A DNA stretch of 64,000 nucleotides from a bacterium (GCA_016124945.1 WGMT01000027.1:62001-126000), one strand, 5' to 3'; positions 45,981 to 54,771 are shown, counted from the first letter of the stretch. Numbers and translations: made by a program. The notes: generated from the letters alone by a model not told the origin.

Positions 45981-48278
45981 TTATCTTCCCACCTCGGGCA
46001 GGAAGAGCTCATACTGCTCGTTATCTTCGAGGTCCACATCATCAACGCCATCGTGAGCATCGGCACTTTCAGCCGCCGCCGCGGAAATGCTGTTCAGCCC
46101 CGCCGGCACATTGCTGACCAGCAGCGCGTCGATGACTTCGCTGCCGATGCCGATGTTCGCTCCATCCAGGAAGAGCGTGTAACTACAACTGGTGGCAGCG
46201 CCGGAGACCAGCGAACCGCAGCGCAACACATCCGAGCCGTCGCCGCTAACACCGTTGACTGCAAATGCGCCCAACGTGGTGAGGTAGAGATCGCCATTAA
46301 AGAGGGAAGCCCCTAAGACATCCTCAGTAGAGCTATTTGCCAACCCTACATCCGAGCCATCAAAGAAGGGAGACCAACTGCCAATGGTGTTGTTGCCGGT
46401 CTGGCTGACGGTCAGTAGCGCCAGGTCTTCGTCATGGCCCGCCAGGCCAGGTACATTAAAGTTGCCGGTGGTGCCGATCAAGAGCGTTACGCTGTTGCCT
46501 GCCTGGCTGACCACGGTGAGGCTGTCGATGTCTTCACCATTGGTTGTCAACCCTACGTCCGAGCCGTCGATGTACATGCTGAACGTGCCGGCGGTGGTTG
46601 TGCCGAGCGACGTTGGCACAAAACGCAGCACGTCTGAATCGTCGGCGGCAATGCCGTTGACGGTGATGGGGTTGTTGAAACTGAGCAGCAGGCTGCCATC
46701 ATCGAGTCGCGCAAAACCGTCTACATCAGCGGCAGCCAACCCTACATCCGAGCCATCAAAGAAGAGGGCCCATGTGTTGAGCGCAATGTCATACACTAGC
46801 ACATCTTCATCGTTGAAGCGGACGCCGCCCACATTGCCACCGGTGGTGGAGCTGACGTAGAGCGTGGTGGGCGCAGTGCCAGAGATTGGCGTGGCTGTGG
46901 GTGTGGGCTCCGGCGTGTTTGTGGGTGTGGGCTCCGGCGTGTTTGTGGGTGTGGGTTCCGGCGTGTTTGTGGGTGTGGCTCCTGGTGTGGATGTGGATTC
47001 TGGCGTGCTTGTGGGTGTGACGATGGGTGTGCTGCCAAGCGTGAACAGGTAGATCGAGCCTGACAGTGAACCATTGTCGTCATCACCAGCGGCGCCAATC
47101 ACCACGTTTGAACCAGAGACGGAGACCGAGCCGCCAAAACCGTCGCCGGCCTGGCCATCGCTGGCTACCAATTTCGCCTGTTGCGTGGCTGTTGCAATGT
47201 CAAATAGATAGGCCGCGCCGATACCATTATCAAGAGGCGCGCCAACAATCAAGGTTGAACCATCAATGTCCACCGACTCGCCGAAGCGTGAGCCGGCCTG
47301 CCCATCTGCCGCTGTGATTTTCGCAAGCTGTTGACCCGTGGTGGCATTGAACAGGTAGACAGAGCCGGAGCTTGTGCCGAGATCATCATCAAACGGTGCA
47401 CCAACCGCCACGATGTCACCGTTGATCGCCACACCGAGCCCAAATAGATCGTTGGCAGCACCGTCACTAGCCGTAAGTTTTCGCTGCTGTTGGGCGGTCG
47501 CCGCATCAAATAGATAGACGGATCCAGAATCAGTACCCCGATCATCATCGAACGGAGAGCTGATCGCCGCAATGCTATTTGAAACCGCCACGCGACGACC
47601 AAAGTTATCGGCAAAAGCGATATCGCTGGCGAAAATTTTGCCAACCACTTGCTGATTGCCGGCCGTGTAGATATAGGCGGCGCCACCGCCGCCATTTGCC
47701 CCTTCAACATCGCCAGGCGCGCCTACCACAATGTAATTGTCTGAAATGCCAACAGAAAATCCATAGAAATTGAAGAACGTGTCGTCGTTGATGGGGGAGA
47801 ACGGCAGCAATCGCGAAATGAGATTGCCGGTTGTCATGTTGTAGAGATAGACAGCGCCGCTATTTGTACCCCCCTGGCTCTTAAGCGGCGCGCCGATCAC
47901 GGCAACGTTACCTTCCACCGCAACCGACTCGCCAAAAAAGTCCTCGCGGTTGCCAAAGGTTTCATTGTCGGATGCAGGATCAACAGCCAGAATCTTACGA
48001 ATGACGGCGCCCGAATTGGCATCCACTTGATAAGCGGCACCGGCTTCCAGTCCTAAATCCTCATCAAAGCGCGCACCGGCTACGACAGTAGAACCGCTGA
48101 CCGCCACACTAAATCCAAACTGATCGTCTGTATCGACCGCGGTTGGAATAACTTTAAAGGTCTCGCTAATCGTCTGAGCAAAGACCGCTGTAGAGAGTGA
48201 CAGGATAACCAGACCAAGCAGAGAGCTATAGACGAGCTTTGATAGCATCTTCCGATGACGTCTAAACATGTGAGACAT
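45981..48278 (-). CDS. FG-GAP beta-propeller surface protein
   Basis: A 765-residue secreted protein. Signal peptide at residues 1-34 (SLLGLVILSLSTAVFAQ). About seven FG-GAP blades fill residues 40-430, each with FG-x-x-V-A-V-x-G and VGAP-x-D-D/ SGSVYLF. A Thr/Pro linker with TNTPEPTP repeats (about 430-470) leads to a second domain with four recurring FDGSDVGL segments. It ends EQYELFLPEVGR, another LP tail. The start at 48278 has AAAGGA 8 bases upstream. FG-GAP propellers are extracellular binding modules; the ligand is unknown. Confidence 0.88.
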   Translation of the reverse strand: MSHMFRRHRKMLSKLVYSSLLGLVILSLSTAVFAQTISETFKVIPTAVDTDDQFGFSVAVSGSTVVAGARFDEDLGLEAGAAYQVDANSGAVIRKILAVDPASDNETFGNREDFFGESVAVEGNVAVIGAPLKSQGGTNSGAVYLYNMTTGNLISRLLPFSPINDDTFFNFYGFSVGISDNYIVVGAPGDVEGANGGGGAAYIYTAGNQQVVGKIFASDIAFADNFGRRVAVSNSIAAISSPFDDDRGTDSGSVYLFDAATAQQQRKLTASDGAANDLFGLGVAINGDIVAVGAPFDDDLGTSSGSVYLFNATTGQQLAKITAADGQAGSRFGESVDIDGSTLIVGAPLDNGIGAAYLFDIATATQQAKLVASDGQAGDGFGGSVSVSGSNVVIGAAGDDDNGSLSGSIYLFTLGSTPIVTPTSTPESTSTPGATPTNTPEPTPTNTPEPTPTNTPEPTPTATPISGTAPTTLYVSSTTGGNVGGVRFNDEDVLVYDIALNTWALFFDGSDVGLAAADVDGFARLDDGSLLLSFNNPITVNGIAADDSDVLRFVPTSLGTTTAGTFSMYIDGSDVGLTTNGEDIDSLTVVSQAGNSVTLLIGTTGNFNVPGLAGHDEDLALLTVSQTGNNTIGSWSPFFDGSDVGLANSSTEDVLGASLFNGDLYLTTLGAFAVNGVSGDGSDVLRCGSLVSGAATSCSYTLFLDGANIGIGSEVIDALLVSNVPAGLNSISAAAAESADAHDGVDDVDLEDNEQYELFLPEVGR

Positions 48279-48669
48279 AGGAGATTTCCTTTGGCATGTG
48301 TAACTCAGTAGGAGTCTACATACACAGTTGATAGGGCGAACAATGGCTTTGACAAATTCTGTCCCCTGGCCAGGTGGAAGCTACAGAATTCAGCAAGGCG
48401 GCGTTCAAGTCACGGGGAGTGATATGTGATCACAACTCACAAGGCGTGAGTGTAGTAGGGGGTGGCTGGGGCTTAGGTAGGATTACCTACATTAGATATT
48501 ACGTAAATATTAACCGTTTTCGCTTGACCTGCTTTCGGCCACAGCCATCTTCATCAACCTTGAAGAATGGCGCGTGAATTACCCCGCGGCTTTAAGATAA
48601 GCGCAGAACGCAGCATGCGTCATCGAACGGCTGCTAAGATCGGCGTTTTGAGTACATCACACATTGCAG

Positions 48670-48835
48670 AGGTCGTTATGGGGATCGAAGGCGAGCTTGG
48701 CTTATTGAAGGCCTGTCCACTGTGCTGCGGCGCGCTGGGTCAGGGCGCGCCGGTGGTGGTAAGCATTCGCCGTCAAGGGCAAACTGGTGGATTACATGGT
48801 CTTCGTCGTCGGTGCACCGAGGATATTGCCGCATA
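48670..48835 (-). pseudogene. Degenerate duplicate of part of the NHL-protein gene
   Basis: This stretch aligns base by base, with many changes and small indels, to about 49510-49660 inside the NHL gene (shared words GGCCTGTCCACTGTGC-like and TCGTCGGTGCACC). It lies in the 680-base gene-poor spacer 48279-48960. A plus-strand open frame here is just the reverse side of this relic. The rest of the spacer holds only a hairpin and a dispersed repeat. Confidence 0.55.
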
Positions 48836-48899
48836 AGCGTTAAGATAAGCAAGTGAGGGGATCGCTAGCGTAGAGGAAGAGAGCAGAACCCCCCTCTAA

Positions 48900-48920
48900 C
48901 TCCCCCCGCAACGGGGGGAG
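48900..48920 (-). terminator. GC-rich perfect hairpin downstream of the NHL gene
   Basis: CTCCCCCCG-CAA-CGGGGGGAG is a perfect 9-bp stem with a 3-base loop, about 40 bases beyond the NHL gene stop. No T-run follows on the minus strand. It may be a terminator or a dispersed hairpin repeat. Confidence 0.45.
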
Positions 48921-48924
48921 GACT

Positions 48925-48962
48925 GTTGACGCGTCGATGTTGGTGGTCGCGTTGTGGGTATC
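48925..48962. repeat. 38-bp dispersed repeat, copy 2
   Basis: Closely related to 12005-12042; both end GTCGCGTTGTGGGTATC. This copy runs up to and includes part of the NHL gene stop codon. Confidence 0.5.
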
Positions 48963-49893
48963 ACTTCCTCACCAACTTGCGGAAGCTGCGCGCCGTGCGT
49001 GGCGGGTTGAGCAGGCGACCATAGGCGCTATACGAGACTTCGGCCACATAGAGATCGCCGCGCGAGTCGACGGCGATGCCGTGTGGCGCGGTGTATTGGT
49101 TGGGCCCCTCGCCGCGGTGGACGTCGCCGATACGCGCCAATTGTTGTCCGCTCAGGTCGTGGATGGTGACGCAGGCGCCGATGTTGGGGAATTTGAGATT
49201 GACGTCGAGATGCGACGGCAGTTGACCGACATAAGCCAGGTCGCCCGCGATGTGAAAGGCGCAAGGACGGTGCAGGTTGTTCCACTGGCTGAGGTAGTTG
49301 CCCTGAGCGTCGAAGATCTGTACGCGATGATTCTCGCGATCGGCCACGTAGACGTGTCCTTTTGTGTCGGTGCAGACACTGTGGGGCAGGTTAAACTGAC
49401 CTGCTTCCACGCCGAAATCACCCCACGAGAAGAGATGGCGTCCTTCCACCGTAAATTTATGCACACGGGCGTTGCCGTAGCCGTCGGAAATGTAGAGATC
49501 GCCGCTTTGAGGATCGAAGGCAACCTTGGTGGGCTTGTTGAAGGGCTGTCCACTGTGCGGCGGCGCGCCCTGCCCCACCGTGCCGATGGTGGTGAGCAGT
49601 TCGCCATCGAGCGAAAATTGGTAGATCACGTGGGCCTCGTCGTCGGTGCACCAGAGGCTGTTGCCGTCGAGGGCCAGTGTCAGCCCATGTGGGCGGTTAA
49701 AGATCCCCTCGCCCCAAGACGCCAAAAACGTGCCGTCCTGGGCAAAGACGAGCAGCGGGTGTTCGCCGCGTGTAAAGACATAGACCCGATCCTGCCGGTC
49801 TACCACCACGTCGACCACTTCGTAAAAAGTCCACCCCGCGGGCAGTTGCGCCCATTCGGGTTGTTCTTCGTAGGTAAAAGGTTGTGGGATCAC
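48961..49893 (-). CDS. NHL-repeat six-bladed beta-propeller protein
   Basis: A 310-residue propeller with NHL-type blades: VVDVVVDRQDRVYVFTRGEH, FNRPHGLTLALDG, FNKPTKVAFDPQSGDLYISD, FNLPHSVCTDTKGHVYVADR and TAPHGIAVDSRGDLYVAEV. Many homologues are annotated as amidating-lyase-like or SMP-30-like and accompany sugar-acid catabolism genes. GTG 49893 is the start because AAGGAGA lies 7 bases before it and the residues upstream would be translated repeat DNA. No signal peptide, so probably cytoplasmic; a lactonase or carbohydrate-binding role is a guess from its neighbours. Confidence 0.82.
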   Translation of the reverse strand: MIPQPFTYEEQPEWAQLPAGWTFYEVVDVVVDRQDRVYVFTRGEHPLLVFAQDGTFLASWGEGIFNRPHGLTLALDGNSLWCTDDEAHVIYQFSLDGELLTTIGTVGQGAPPHSGQPFNKPTKVAFDPQSGDLYISDGYGNARVHKFTVEGRHLFSWGDFGVEAGQFNLPHSVCTDTKGHVYVADRENHRVQIFDAQGNYLSQWNNLHRPCAFHIAGDLAYVGQLPSHLDVNLKFPNIGACVTIHDLSGQQLARIGDVHRGEGPNQYTAPHGIAVDSRGDLYVAEVSYSAYGRLLNPPRTARSFRKLVRK

Positions 49894-49907
49894 GAGAGAT
49901 TCTCCTT

Positions 49908-50075
49908 GATTGGGGATTAGTGATTTGTGATTTGTGATTGGGGATTTGTGATTGGGGATTTGTGATTGGGTTTCGTGATTTGTGCGTTGGCTGGTCTGAG
50001 TCAGTGCCAGGCACTGACGGCGACAACTCACCCGCTGCCCCAATCACCAATCACTAATCCCCAATCACCCTCTCC
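49908..50075. repeat. Heptamer repeat spacer between the NHL and dehydratase genes
   Basis: The left part is repeated TTGGGGA/TTTGTGA units and the right part CCAATCAC...CCCCAATCACC units, an inverted pair again. The centre has a perfect 9-bp hairpin, GTCAGTGCC-A-GGCACTGAC (50000-50018). The repeat's TGA (50067-50065, minus strand) is the stop codon of the dehydratase gene. Confidence 0.8.
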
Positions 50076-51252
50076 GCTCCGCCCACGGCTTCGCCATGAT
50101 CTTCGCCATGCCTTCGTCGTCCAGTTCGATGCCCAGGCCGGGCTTGTCGGGGACGGCGACACAGCCCTCGGCGTCGAGGACGAAGGGATCTTTGAAGTAG
50201 CCTGCGCCGATGACGGTGCGCCCGTTGATCCGGCTGTCGTTGACTTCGTTGTGTTCCTGCACCAGGAAGTTGGGCAGCACGGCGTCGAGTTGGATCGAGG
50301 CGGCCAGCGCCAGCGGGCTGAGCGGACAGTGCAGGGCGACTTTGGCGTAGGCAGCCTCGCCGATGGCGGCGATCTTCTTGCATTCGGTGATGCCGCCAGC
50401 GTGGGCAATGTCGGGTTGCAGGACGGAGAGCGCGCCACGGGCCAGGGCGTCGAAGAAGATCCACTTGCCCATCCAGCGTTCCCCGGCGGCGATGGGGACA
50501 TTCGTGCGGCCGGCCACCTGCACCAGCGCATCGACCCGTTCCACGGGCATGGGTTCTTCCACAAAAAGAGGACGGTAGGGCGCAATGGCGTCGATCAACT
50601 GGCCGGCAATGGCAGGGTGCGGGTTGTGGATGTCCACCGCCACGTCGACGTCGGGACCTGCGCCCTCGCGCACGGCGGCAAAGCGAGCGGCGAATTGGTC
50701 CACTTGCGAGGTGACTTCCAGTCCGTCCCCCGGGCCAAAGTGGACCTTGAGACAGCGGAAGCCCCATTCGGCGGTGAGGATGTGTGCCGCCTCGGCGTAG
50801 CTACGTGGATCACGTGGATCAAGCGTCCGTTCCGGCTTGCCCGCCCGGTAGGGATCGCCCGGTTCCACCGTCCACGGCAGGCCGCCGCCGGTGGCGCGGT
50901 ACATACGGATGCGGTCGCGGGTGCGTCCTCCCAAGAGTTGGTAGACAGGCACGCCCGCCGCCTTGCCTGCCAGATCCCAGAGCGCCATGTCGATGCCGCT
51001 GATGGCGCTCATCTTCACCGGCCCGCCCACGTAGCCCAGCCCGCTGGTGTACATCACCTGCCACAGTTCTTCGACGCGGGTAGGGTCCTGGCCAATCAAG
51101 AACGGCTCCAGCCGCCGCACCTCGGCGATCACCACATCCGGGTGATTCTCCAAATAGGGCTCGCCCAGCCCAACCAACCCGGCGTCGGTATGTACGCGTA
51201 CCCACACCCAACTGGGCGGGACACGCAGGATTTCGAGGGATGTGATTTTCAT
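50065..51252 (-). CDS. Enolase-superfamily dehydratase (galactonate dehydratase/mandelate racemase-like)
   Basis: A 395-residue member of the mandelate racemase/muconate lactonising group. The capping domain begins MKITSLEILRVPPSWVWVRV; the barrel has KVHFGPGD, metal ligands Asp in DVAVDIHNPH, Glu in LFVEEPMPVE and Glu in AAGERWMGKW, QPDIAHAGGITE, and the catalytic His of HCPLSPLALAAS. This pattern is like D-galactonate dehydratases, which dehydrate sugar acids to 2-keto-3-deoxy acids. ATG 51252 begins the family N-terminus. The exact sugar acid is not deducible. Confidence 0.88.
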   Translation of the reverse strand: MKITSLEILRVPPSWVWVRVHTDAGLVGLGEPYLENHPDVVIAEVRRLEPFLIGQDPTRVEELWQVMYTSGLGYVGGPVKMSAISGIDMALWDLAGKAAGVPVYQLLGGRTRDRIRMYRATGGGLPWTVEPGDPYRAGKPERTLDPRDPRSYAEAAHILTAEWGFRCLKVHFGPGDGLEVTSQVDQFAARFAAVREGAGPDVDVAVDIHNPHPAIAGQLIDAIAPYRPLFVEEPMPVERVDALVQVAGRTNVPIAAGERWMGKWIFFDALARGALSVLQPDIAHAGGITECKKIAAIGEAAYAKVALHCPLSPLALAASIQLDAVLPNFLVQEHNEVNDSRINGRTVIGAGYFKDPFVLDAEGCVAVPDKPGLGIELDDEGMAKIMAKPWAERRG

Positions 51253-51334
51253 GGATCTGTCCTGTGATGTGGTTGGCTGGGCGATGTTGTTGGCAATCCC
51301 GCTGTGACAAGGAAATGGTCTCGAAGACAACGTT

Positions 51335-51476
51335 CTGCGGTTGATAACCGCAGCTACGACAGACGAGAGATCTGCCTATGTCGTAGGTCACGCTACCAGC
51401 GTGACGGGCGTACTTCAGCCGGTTCTGAGAACACGATTTATCGTGTTTCCCATCGCAGACGGCGGTTTCAACCGCC
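51335..51476. repeat. Array of four different perfect small hairpins
   Basis: Four perfect inverted repeats with 2-3-base loops follow each other: CTGCGGTT-GAT-AACCGCAG (51335-51353), GTCACGCT-ACC-AGCGTGAC (51387-51405), AACACGAT-TT-ATCGTGTT (51430-51447) and GGCGGTT-TC-AACCGCC (51461-51476). They fill the 305-base spacer between the two dehydratase genes. Each has a different stem sequence but the same geometry. Confidence 0.85.
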
Positions 51477-51511
51477 GGGTTACTTGCCTGGACGGCAACA
51501 CCCTTGACCTT

Positions 51512-51552
51512 CGTCGTCGGTCGTCGGTCGTCCGTCGTCCGTCGTCGGTCGT
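51512..51552. repeat. CGTCGGT heptamer array
   Basis: Consecutive 7-mers CGTCGGT, CGTCGGT, CGTCCGT, CGTCCGT, CGTCGGT plus a partial unit. It ends 6 bases before the stop of the second dehydratase gene. The same heptamer flanks the other side of that gene at 52851-52882. Confidence 0.85.
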
Positions 51553-51557
51553 TTCTT

Positions 51558-52718
51558 CTACCAATTCGTGTGCGATCCATCACGCCGCCGCAGCTTCGGC
51601 GCTTCCCAGTACTGGAAACTCTGCGCCTTGACCCACTCTTCGTTGACCTCAATGCCCAGCCCCGGCGTATCGAGGACGGGGAAGCGGCTGCCGTCAAGCT
51701 CGTGCTGCACCGGGAAGACTTCCTCGCTGTAGCGGGCGCGGGCGGGTTCGGTGGGCGAGACGCGCACTTCGAGCCAGGCGAAATTAGGGACAGCCGCGCC
51801 CAAGTGGACGGAGGCAGCGGTGCAGATTGGGCCTAGCGGGTTGTGGGGCATGAGATCGATGTAGTGGGCTTCGGCCAGCCCGGCCACCTTCATCGACTCG
51901 GTGAAGCCGCCCACGTTGCAGATGTCGAGGCGGGCGAATTGGGTGATGCCCCGCTCCAGGTAGGGCAGGAACTGCCACTTGCTGGCGAACTCCTCACCGA
52001 TGGCCAGCGGTACATCGATCATTGTGCGCAACGACTCGTACGCTTCGGGCGTCTCGTCGCGGATGGGCTCTTCGAGGAAGTCGAGGGTGCCCGACGGCAT
52101 ACGCTGGCAGAACGAGACGGTCTCGGCCACGTTGAGGCGGTGGTGGTAGTCGATGCCCAACACAGGCGCACTGCCAATCGCCTCACGCAATTGCACGAGA
52201 TAGGACGCCATCTGCGCAATCGATTCCCGTGGCTCGAAGATATGCTGCGATCCTTCGTAGGGCCGCGGCAGCCCGACGCGGATGACGTTCCACCCCTCGT
52301 TGAGGAGCAGACGGGCGTCTTCGATCAGCCCTTCCGCCGAGTCTCCGCGCGCTGTGGCGAAACAGGGGACGTAGTCGCGCTGCTTGCCGCCCAGAAGCTG
52401 ATAGACCGGCACGCCCAGCGCTTTGCCCACGATGTCATGCAGGGCGATGTCCAATGCCGAGATGGCGGCGGTGAGGACGCGTCCGCCCTCGAAGTATTGG
52501 CTGCGGTAGAGCAACTGCCAGATCGCCCCAATCTGCATAGGATCGCGGCCGATGAGCAGTTCGCGGTAGTGGTTCAACGCCCCCACCACCGCCTGCTCCC
52601 GACCCGACAACCCCGACTCGCCCCATCCATAAATGCCTTCGTCGGTCTCCACCTTGACCAGCAACTGGTTACGATGCCCCACCCAGATGGGGTAGGGGAT
52701 GACGTTGGTGATCTTCAC
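51558..52718 (-). CDS. Enolase-superfamily dehydratase, second paralogue
   Basis: A 386-residue mandelate racemase-type enzyme starting VKITNVIPYPIWVGHRNQLL. Metal ligands are in LGIDYHHRL, DFLEEPIRDE and AIGEEFASKW, followed by DICNVGGFTESMKV and MPHNPLGPICTAAS, with the catalytic His in the last. It is clearly a different subgroup from the 50065-51252 enzyme. GTG 52718 is the start, with AAGGAG 6 bases upstream. Two different sugar-acid dehydratases side by side suggest a pathway handling two related aldonic acids. Confidence 0.87.
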   Translation of the reverse strand: MKITNVIPYPIWVGHRNQLLVKVETDEGIYGWGESGLSGREQAVVGALNHYRELLIGRDPMQIGAIWQLLYRSQYFEGGRVLTAAISALDIALHDIVGKALGVPVYQLLGGKQRDYVPCFATARGDSAEGLIEDARLLLNEGWNVIRVGLPRPYEGSQHIFEPRESIAQMASYLVQLREAIGSAPVLGIDYHHRLNVAETVSFCQRMPSGTLDFLEEPIRDETPEAYESLRTMIDVPLAIGEEFASKWQFLPYLERGITQFARLDICNVGGFTESMKVAGLAEAHYIDLMPHNPLGPICTAASVHLGAAVPNFAWLEVRVSPTEPARARYSEEVFPVQHELDGSRFPVLDTPGLGIEVNEEWVKAQSFQYWEAPKLRRRDGSHTNW

Positions 52719-52735
52719 GGAATGCTCCTTTGGTG

Positions 52736-52781
52736 GGTGACAAGGTGACAAGGTGACAAGGTGACAAGGTGACAAGGTGAT
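52736..52781. repeat. GGTGACAA octamer tandem repeat
   Basis: Five exact copies of GGTGACAA (52736-52775) and a partial sixth, starting 18 bases upstream of the second dehydratase start codon, just before its ribosome site. Slipped-strand length change is possible here. Confidence 0.92.
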
Positions 52782-52850
52782 CGTATGGACGAAATGATGC
52801 GATGATGCGGGATCCCGTCGACAGACGAATCGACGCGGCGACAATCCTGA

Positions 52851-52882
52851 CGTCGGTCGTCGGTCGTCGGTCGTCCGTCGTC
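52851..52882. repeat. CGTCGGT heptamer array, second copy
   Basis: Three exact CGTCGGT units, CGTCCGT and a partial CGTC. The last base is part of the stop codon (CTA on the plus strand, 52882-52884) of the aldo/keto reductase gene. Confidence 0.88.
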
Positions 52883-53835
52883 TATCTCTCCTTCAAGTAC
52901 GCATAAGGCGTCTGCCCCCACGGCATAGGACGTCCGCGCGCGATGACCATCATTTCGTACCAGTCGTCGCGTTCGATCTGGATGTCGGCGGCGGCGACGG
53001 CTTCGGCGATGTGGTCGGGGTTGGCGGTGCCTACCAGCGGGATGACGCCGCCGGGCAGGTGCATGAGCCAGGCCAGCGCCAACTGGCCCAGGGTAACGCC
53101 GTAGCGCTCGGCAAAAGGACGCAACTGGGCCACGACGCCGTCTTCGCGTTGGGCGCGCCAGTCGCTGTGCGAACTGGTGCTGCGGCCGGTGAGGACAGCC
53201 TTGTGCAGCGGGCTCCAACAGAGGATGCCCATCTTCTTCTCCTGACAGGTGGCCATGAGGCCCGTCTCCAACGGTTCGAGATGGAGCATGCTGAACTGGG
53301 TTTGCAGGCTTTCGACGCGAGTGTAGGCCGAAATGGCGCGTATCTCGTCTGGGGCGAAGTTACTCACACCGACGTGGCGGATCTTGCCTTCGGCTTTCAG
53401 ATCATCGAGGGCGCGGGCCGTCTCTTCGGGGTGGGTGAGGTAGTCGATGCGGTGGGGCTGGTAGAGATCAATGTACTCCATGCCCAGCCGCTTGAGCGAC
53501 TTCTCGCAGCTCTCCTTGATGTAGCGGGCCGAGAGATCGTATGCCTTGAACTCGTATGCCTCGACCATGCCCTGAAAGACGATGCCACACTTGGAGGCGA
53601 TGAAGACGTCCTCGCGCGGGATGGACGCTTCGCGTAGCGCATCGCCCAGGATCTCCTCTGAAACGCCCCGCGGCGCCCCGTAGACGTCGGCCACATCATA
53701 GAAGTTGACGCCCAGTTCGTAGGCCCGCGCCACCGCCGCCTTCCCCTCGGCGCGGCGATCCACCACCAGGCTCATGGCCCCGTAGGCAATGGGAGAGACA
53801 AGTTGATCGGTCTTTCCAAGTTTGATGTGTTGCAT
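52882..53835 (-). CDS. Aldo/keto reductase
   Basis: A 317-residue NADPH-dependent aldo/keto reductase. The catalytic tetrad is visible: Asp and Tyr in FYDVADVYGAPRG, Lys in FIASKCGIV, His in LYQPHRIDY. It also has HVGVSNFAPDEI, QTQFSMLHLEPLE and a C-terminal GVIPLVGTANPDHIAEA cofactor region. Similar enzymes act as sugar dehydrogenases/reductases (for example on fucose-like aldoses) beside sugar-acid dehydratases. ATG 53835 has AAGGAG 7 bases upstream. Confidence 0.9.
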   Translation of the reverse strand: MQHIKLGKTDQLVSPIAYGAMSLVVDRRAEGKAAVARAYELGVNFYDVADVYGAPRGVSEEILGDALREASIPREDVFIASKCGIVFQGMVEAYEFKAYDLSARYIKESCEKSLKRLGMEYIDLYQPHRIDYLTHPEETARALDDLKAEGKIRHVGVSNFAPDEIRAISAYTRVESLQTQFSMLHLEPLETGLMATCQEKKMGILCWSPLHKAVLTGRSTSSHSDWRAQREDGVVAQLRPFAERYGVTLGQLALAWLMHLPGGVIPLVGTANPDHIAEAVAAADIQIERDDWYEMMVIARGRPMPWGQTPYAYLKER

Positions 53836-53855
53836 GTGTGTGCTCCTTTAGGATG

Positions 53856-53895
53856 GGGACTGGGGATTAGAGCCTAGTCCCTGATCCCCAGTCCC
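53856..53895. repeat. Inverted heptamer-type repeat (GGGGACT/CCCCAGT)
   Basis: GGGACTGGGGAT (53856-53867) pairs perfectly with ATCCCCAGTCCC (53884-53895) across 16 bases. It lies 5 bases past the SDR stop, filling the spacer to the aldo/keto reductase. It has the same words as the inserts in the dehydrogenase gene. Confidence 0.85.
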
Positions 53896-53900
53896 TATTT

Positions 53901-54683
53901 TCACTTCGCAAGTCTCATACCCAACATATACCCGCCGTCCACACGCAGAGACGTGCCGGTGATGTAGTCGGCGTCGTCGCTGACGAGGAAGGCGGCGGCT
54001 TTGCCGATGTCGGTGGGGGTGCCCAGGCGGCCCCAGGGCAAGGACGGGGCGGCGGCGGCGATGTCGGCGTCGCTGGTGTAACGGCGTTCACCCGGCGTGT
54101 CGATCCAGCCGGGGTTGATCACGTTGACGTTGATGCGGTAGGGCAGCAGCTCGGCGGCGAGGGTGCGGGCGAAGTGGTTGACGGCGGCTTTGGCCATGTT
54201 GTAGGCGGCGCTGTTGGGGAAAGGATATTCGCCCAGCACCGAACCGGTGACGAGCACCTTGCCGCCGGGGCGCCCTGCTTCAATCTGCCGCACCATCTGT
54301 TGCACTGCCAATTGGCAGGTGTGGAAGACGCCGAACTGCGCCACTTCGATGACGGCGCGCACATTCTCCCATTCCGCCGTCAGCACCGGCTCACGGATCG
54401 AAAAGGCAGCGTTGGCCACCGCAATGTCAAGCGAACCGAAATGATCCACCGTCGCCTGCACCATTTCGTCCACGGCGTTGCGGTCGGCCACATTGGCTTC
54501 ATAGATCAGCGCCTGCCCGCCCAGCGCCATGACAGCCTGGGCGGCGGCCTGTGCATTTTCACCGTCGCCCAGATGGTTGATCACAATGGACGCGCCTTCC
54601 GCGGCCAAAGATTCGGCGATCCCCAGGCCAATGCCGCGCGAGGAACCAGTGATCAGGGCGACTTTGCCGCCAAATCGAGACAT
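53901..54683 (-). CDS. Short-chain dehydrogenase/reductase
   Basis: A 260-residue classical SDR: ALITGSSRGIGLGIAESL, IAVANAAFS (NAA-type motif), catalytic Ser in VTGSVLGEYP, YNMAK (Y-x3-K), NPGWIDTPGERRY and the C-terminal SLRVDGGYMLGM. Probably oxidises a sugar or polyol, or reduces a keto intermediate, in the same pathway as the dehydratases. The start has GAAAGGA upstream. Confidence 0.9.
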   Translation of the reverse strand: MSRFGGKVALITGSSRGIGLGIAESLAAEGASIVINHLGDGENAQAAAQAVMALGGQALIYEANVADRNAVDEMVQATVDHFGSLDIAVANAAFSIREPVLTAEWENVRAVIEVAQFGVFHTCQLAVQQMVRQIEAGRPGGKVLVTGSVLGEYPFPNSAAYNMAKAAVNHFARTLAAELLPYRINVNVINPGWIDTPGERRYTSDADIAAAAPSLPWGRLGTPTDIGKAAAFLVSDDADYITGTSLRVDGGYMLGMRLAK

Positions 54684-54771
54684 GGGCTCTGTCCTTTCCA
54701 GGGAAGAAGTGTGGGCAACTTGTTGCCTATACTCTTACCACGAAGCAGGCCAGAGCACAAAGCCAATGGGA

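Noticed and set aside
48567..48836. Plus-strand 89-codon open frame in the spacer before the FG-GAP gene
   Set aside because: It lies opposite a decayed duplicate of the NHL gene and has no ribosome site or homology in its own right.
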